Under the pieces are notes generated by a model, which was given only the letters and a program-made list of their open reading frames with translations, did no database searches and was not told the DNA's origin. The translations under genes were made by a program, and so were the position numbers. Source: Phymorhynchus buccinoides (taxonomy: Eukaryota; Mollusca; Gastropoda; Neogastropoda; Raphitomidae). From it: a stretch of DNA of 64,000 bases. The stretch covers positions 2,773,014 through 2,837,013 of the forward strand of contig CM065699.1 of the NCBI GenBank assembly GCA_017654935.2, written 5' to 3'. Positions 63,832 to 64,000 of this stretch are shown piece after piece (positions within the stretch are counted from its first letter, which is position 1; each line of letters opens with the position of its first letter).

Positions 63832-64000
63832 TTTGAGTCTTAAACGAGCCATCCTGTCAGCTGTCAGCTGTCAGTTCTTAGTGTGAAGTGACTTCCACTG
63901 TGAGAGACAAATTGAAATGAATAAAATCTGTCAAAACACATGAGTTCATACAGTACAGTGTATGTGTACTGTATGTGAACACTTTATTAATCCTACAACT

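Overview
The window is eukaryotic, most likely from a mollusc and probably a marine gastropod. That is an inference from three things: a vertebrate-like gene split by GT-AG introns, very dense minisatellites and microsatellites, and a mix of LINE, pogo/Tigger, piggyBac-like, zinc-finger and foldback elements. I see no bacterial genes, CRISPR array or operon.

Two host genes are well supported and lie head to head. (1) A single-exon casein kinase I alpha gene (minus strand, 20787-21770, 327 aa). (2) A 13-exon lysophosphatidylcholine acyltransferase gene of the LPCAT1/LPCAT2 type (plus strand, 22039-51675). I assembled it exon by exon with matching splice phases. It gives 547 aa, carries the HX4D and EGTCSN acyltransferase motifs, and has four EF-hand loops. 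The two start codons are 268 bp apart, so 21771-22038 probably holds a shared bidirectional promoter.

Layout: 1-2481, a broken LINE on the minus strand whose ORF2 start region is tandemly repeated; 2617-3070, a 60-bp minisatellite; 3426-4985, a decayed MULE-like transposase gene; 5200-11960, repeats, hairpins, MITEs and a large 48/51-bp minisatellite; 11960-20786, mostly AT-rich sequence downstream of the kinase gene, with two minisatellite arrays, a piggyBac-like MITE and a palindrome of about 1.2 kb; 20787-22038, kinase gene and promoter; 22039-51675, the LPCAT gene, whose introns hold a LINE, foldback elements, a nearly intact Tigger/pogo transposon, a SINE and many arrays; 51676-54885, downstream sequence with pogo-type MITEs; 54886-62945, a 7.8-kb minisatellite of 50-bp units followed by 31-bp units; 62946-64000, dispersed repeats and a GT microsatellite.

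The most striking observation is that many tandem arrays are built from the edges of genes. In the LPCAT gene, exons 3, 4 (both ends), 9, 11 and 12 each sit beside tandem copies of their own exon-intron junction, with splice acceptors or donors retained. The same happens at the ORF2 start of the LINE, inside the MULE-like gene, and at the right terminal inverted repeat of the Tigger element. Most of the very long open reading frames in this window are stop-free minisatellites and are not proposed as proteins.
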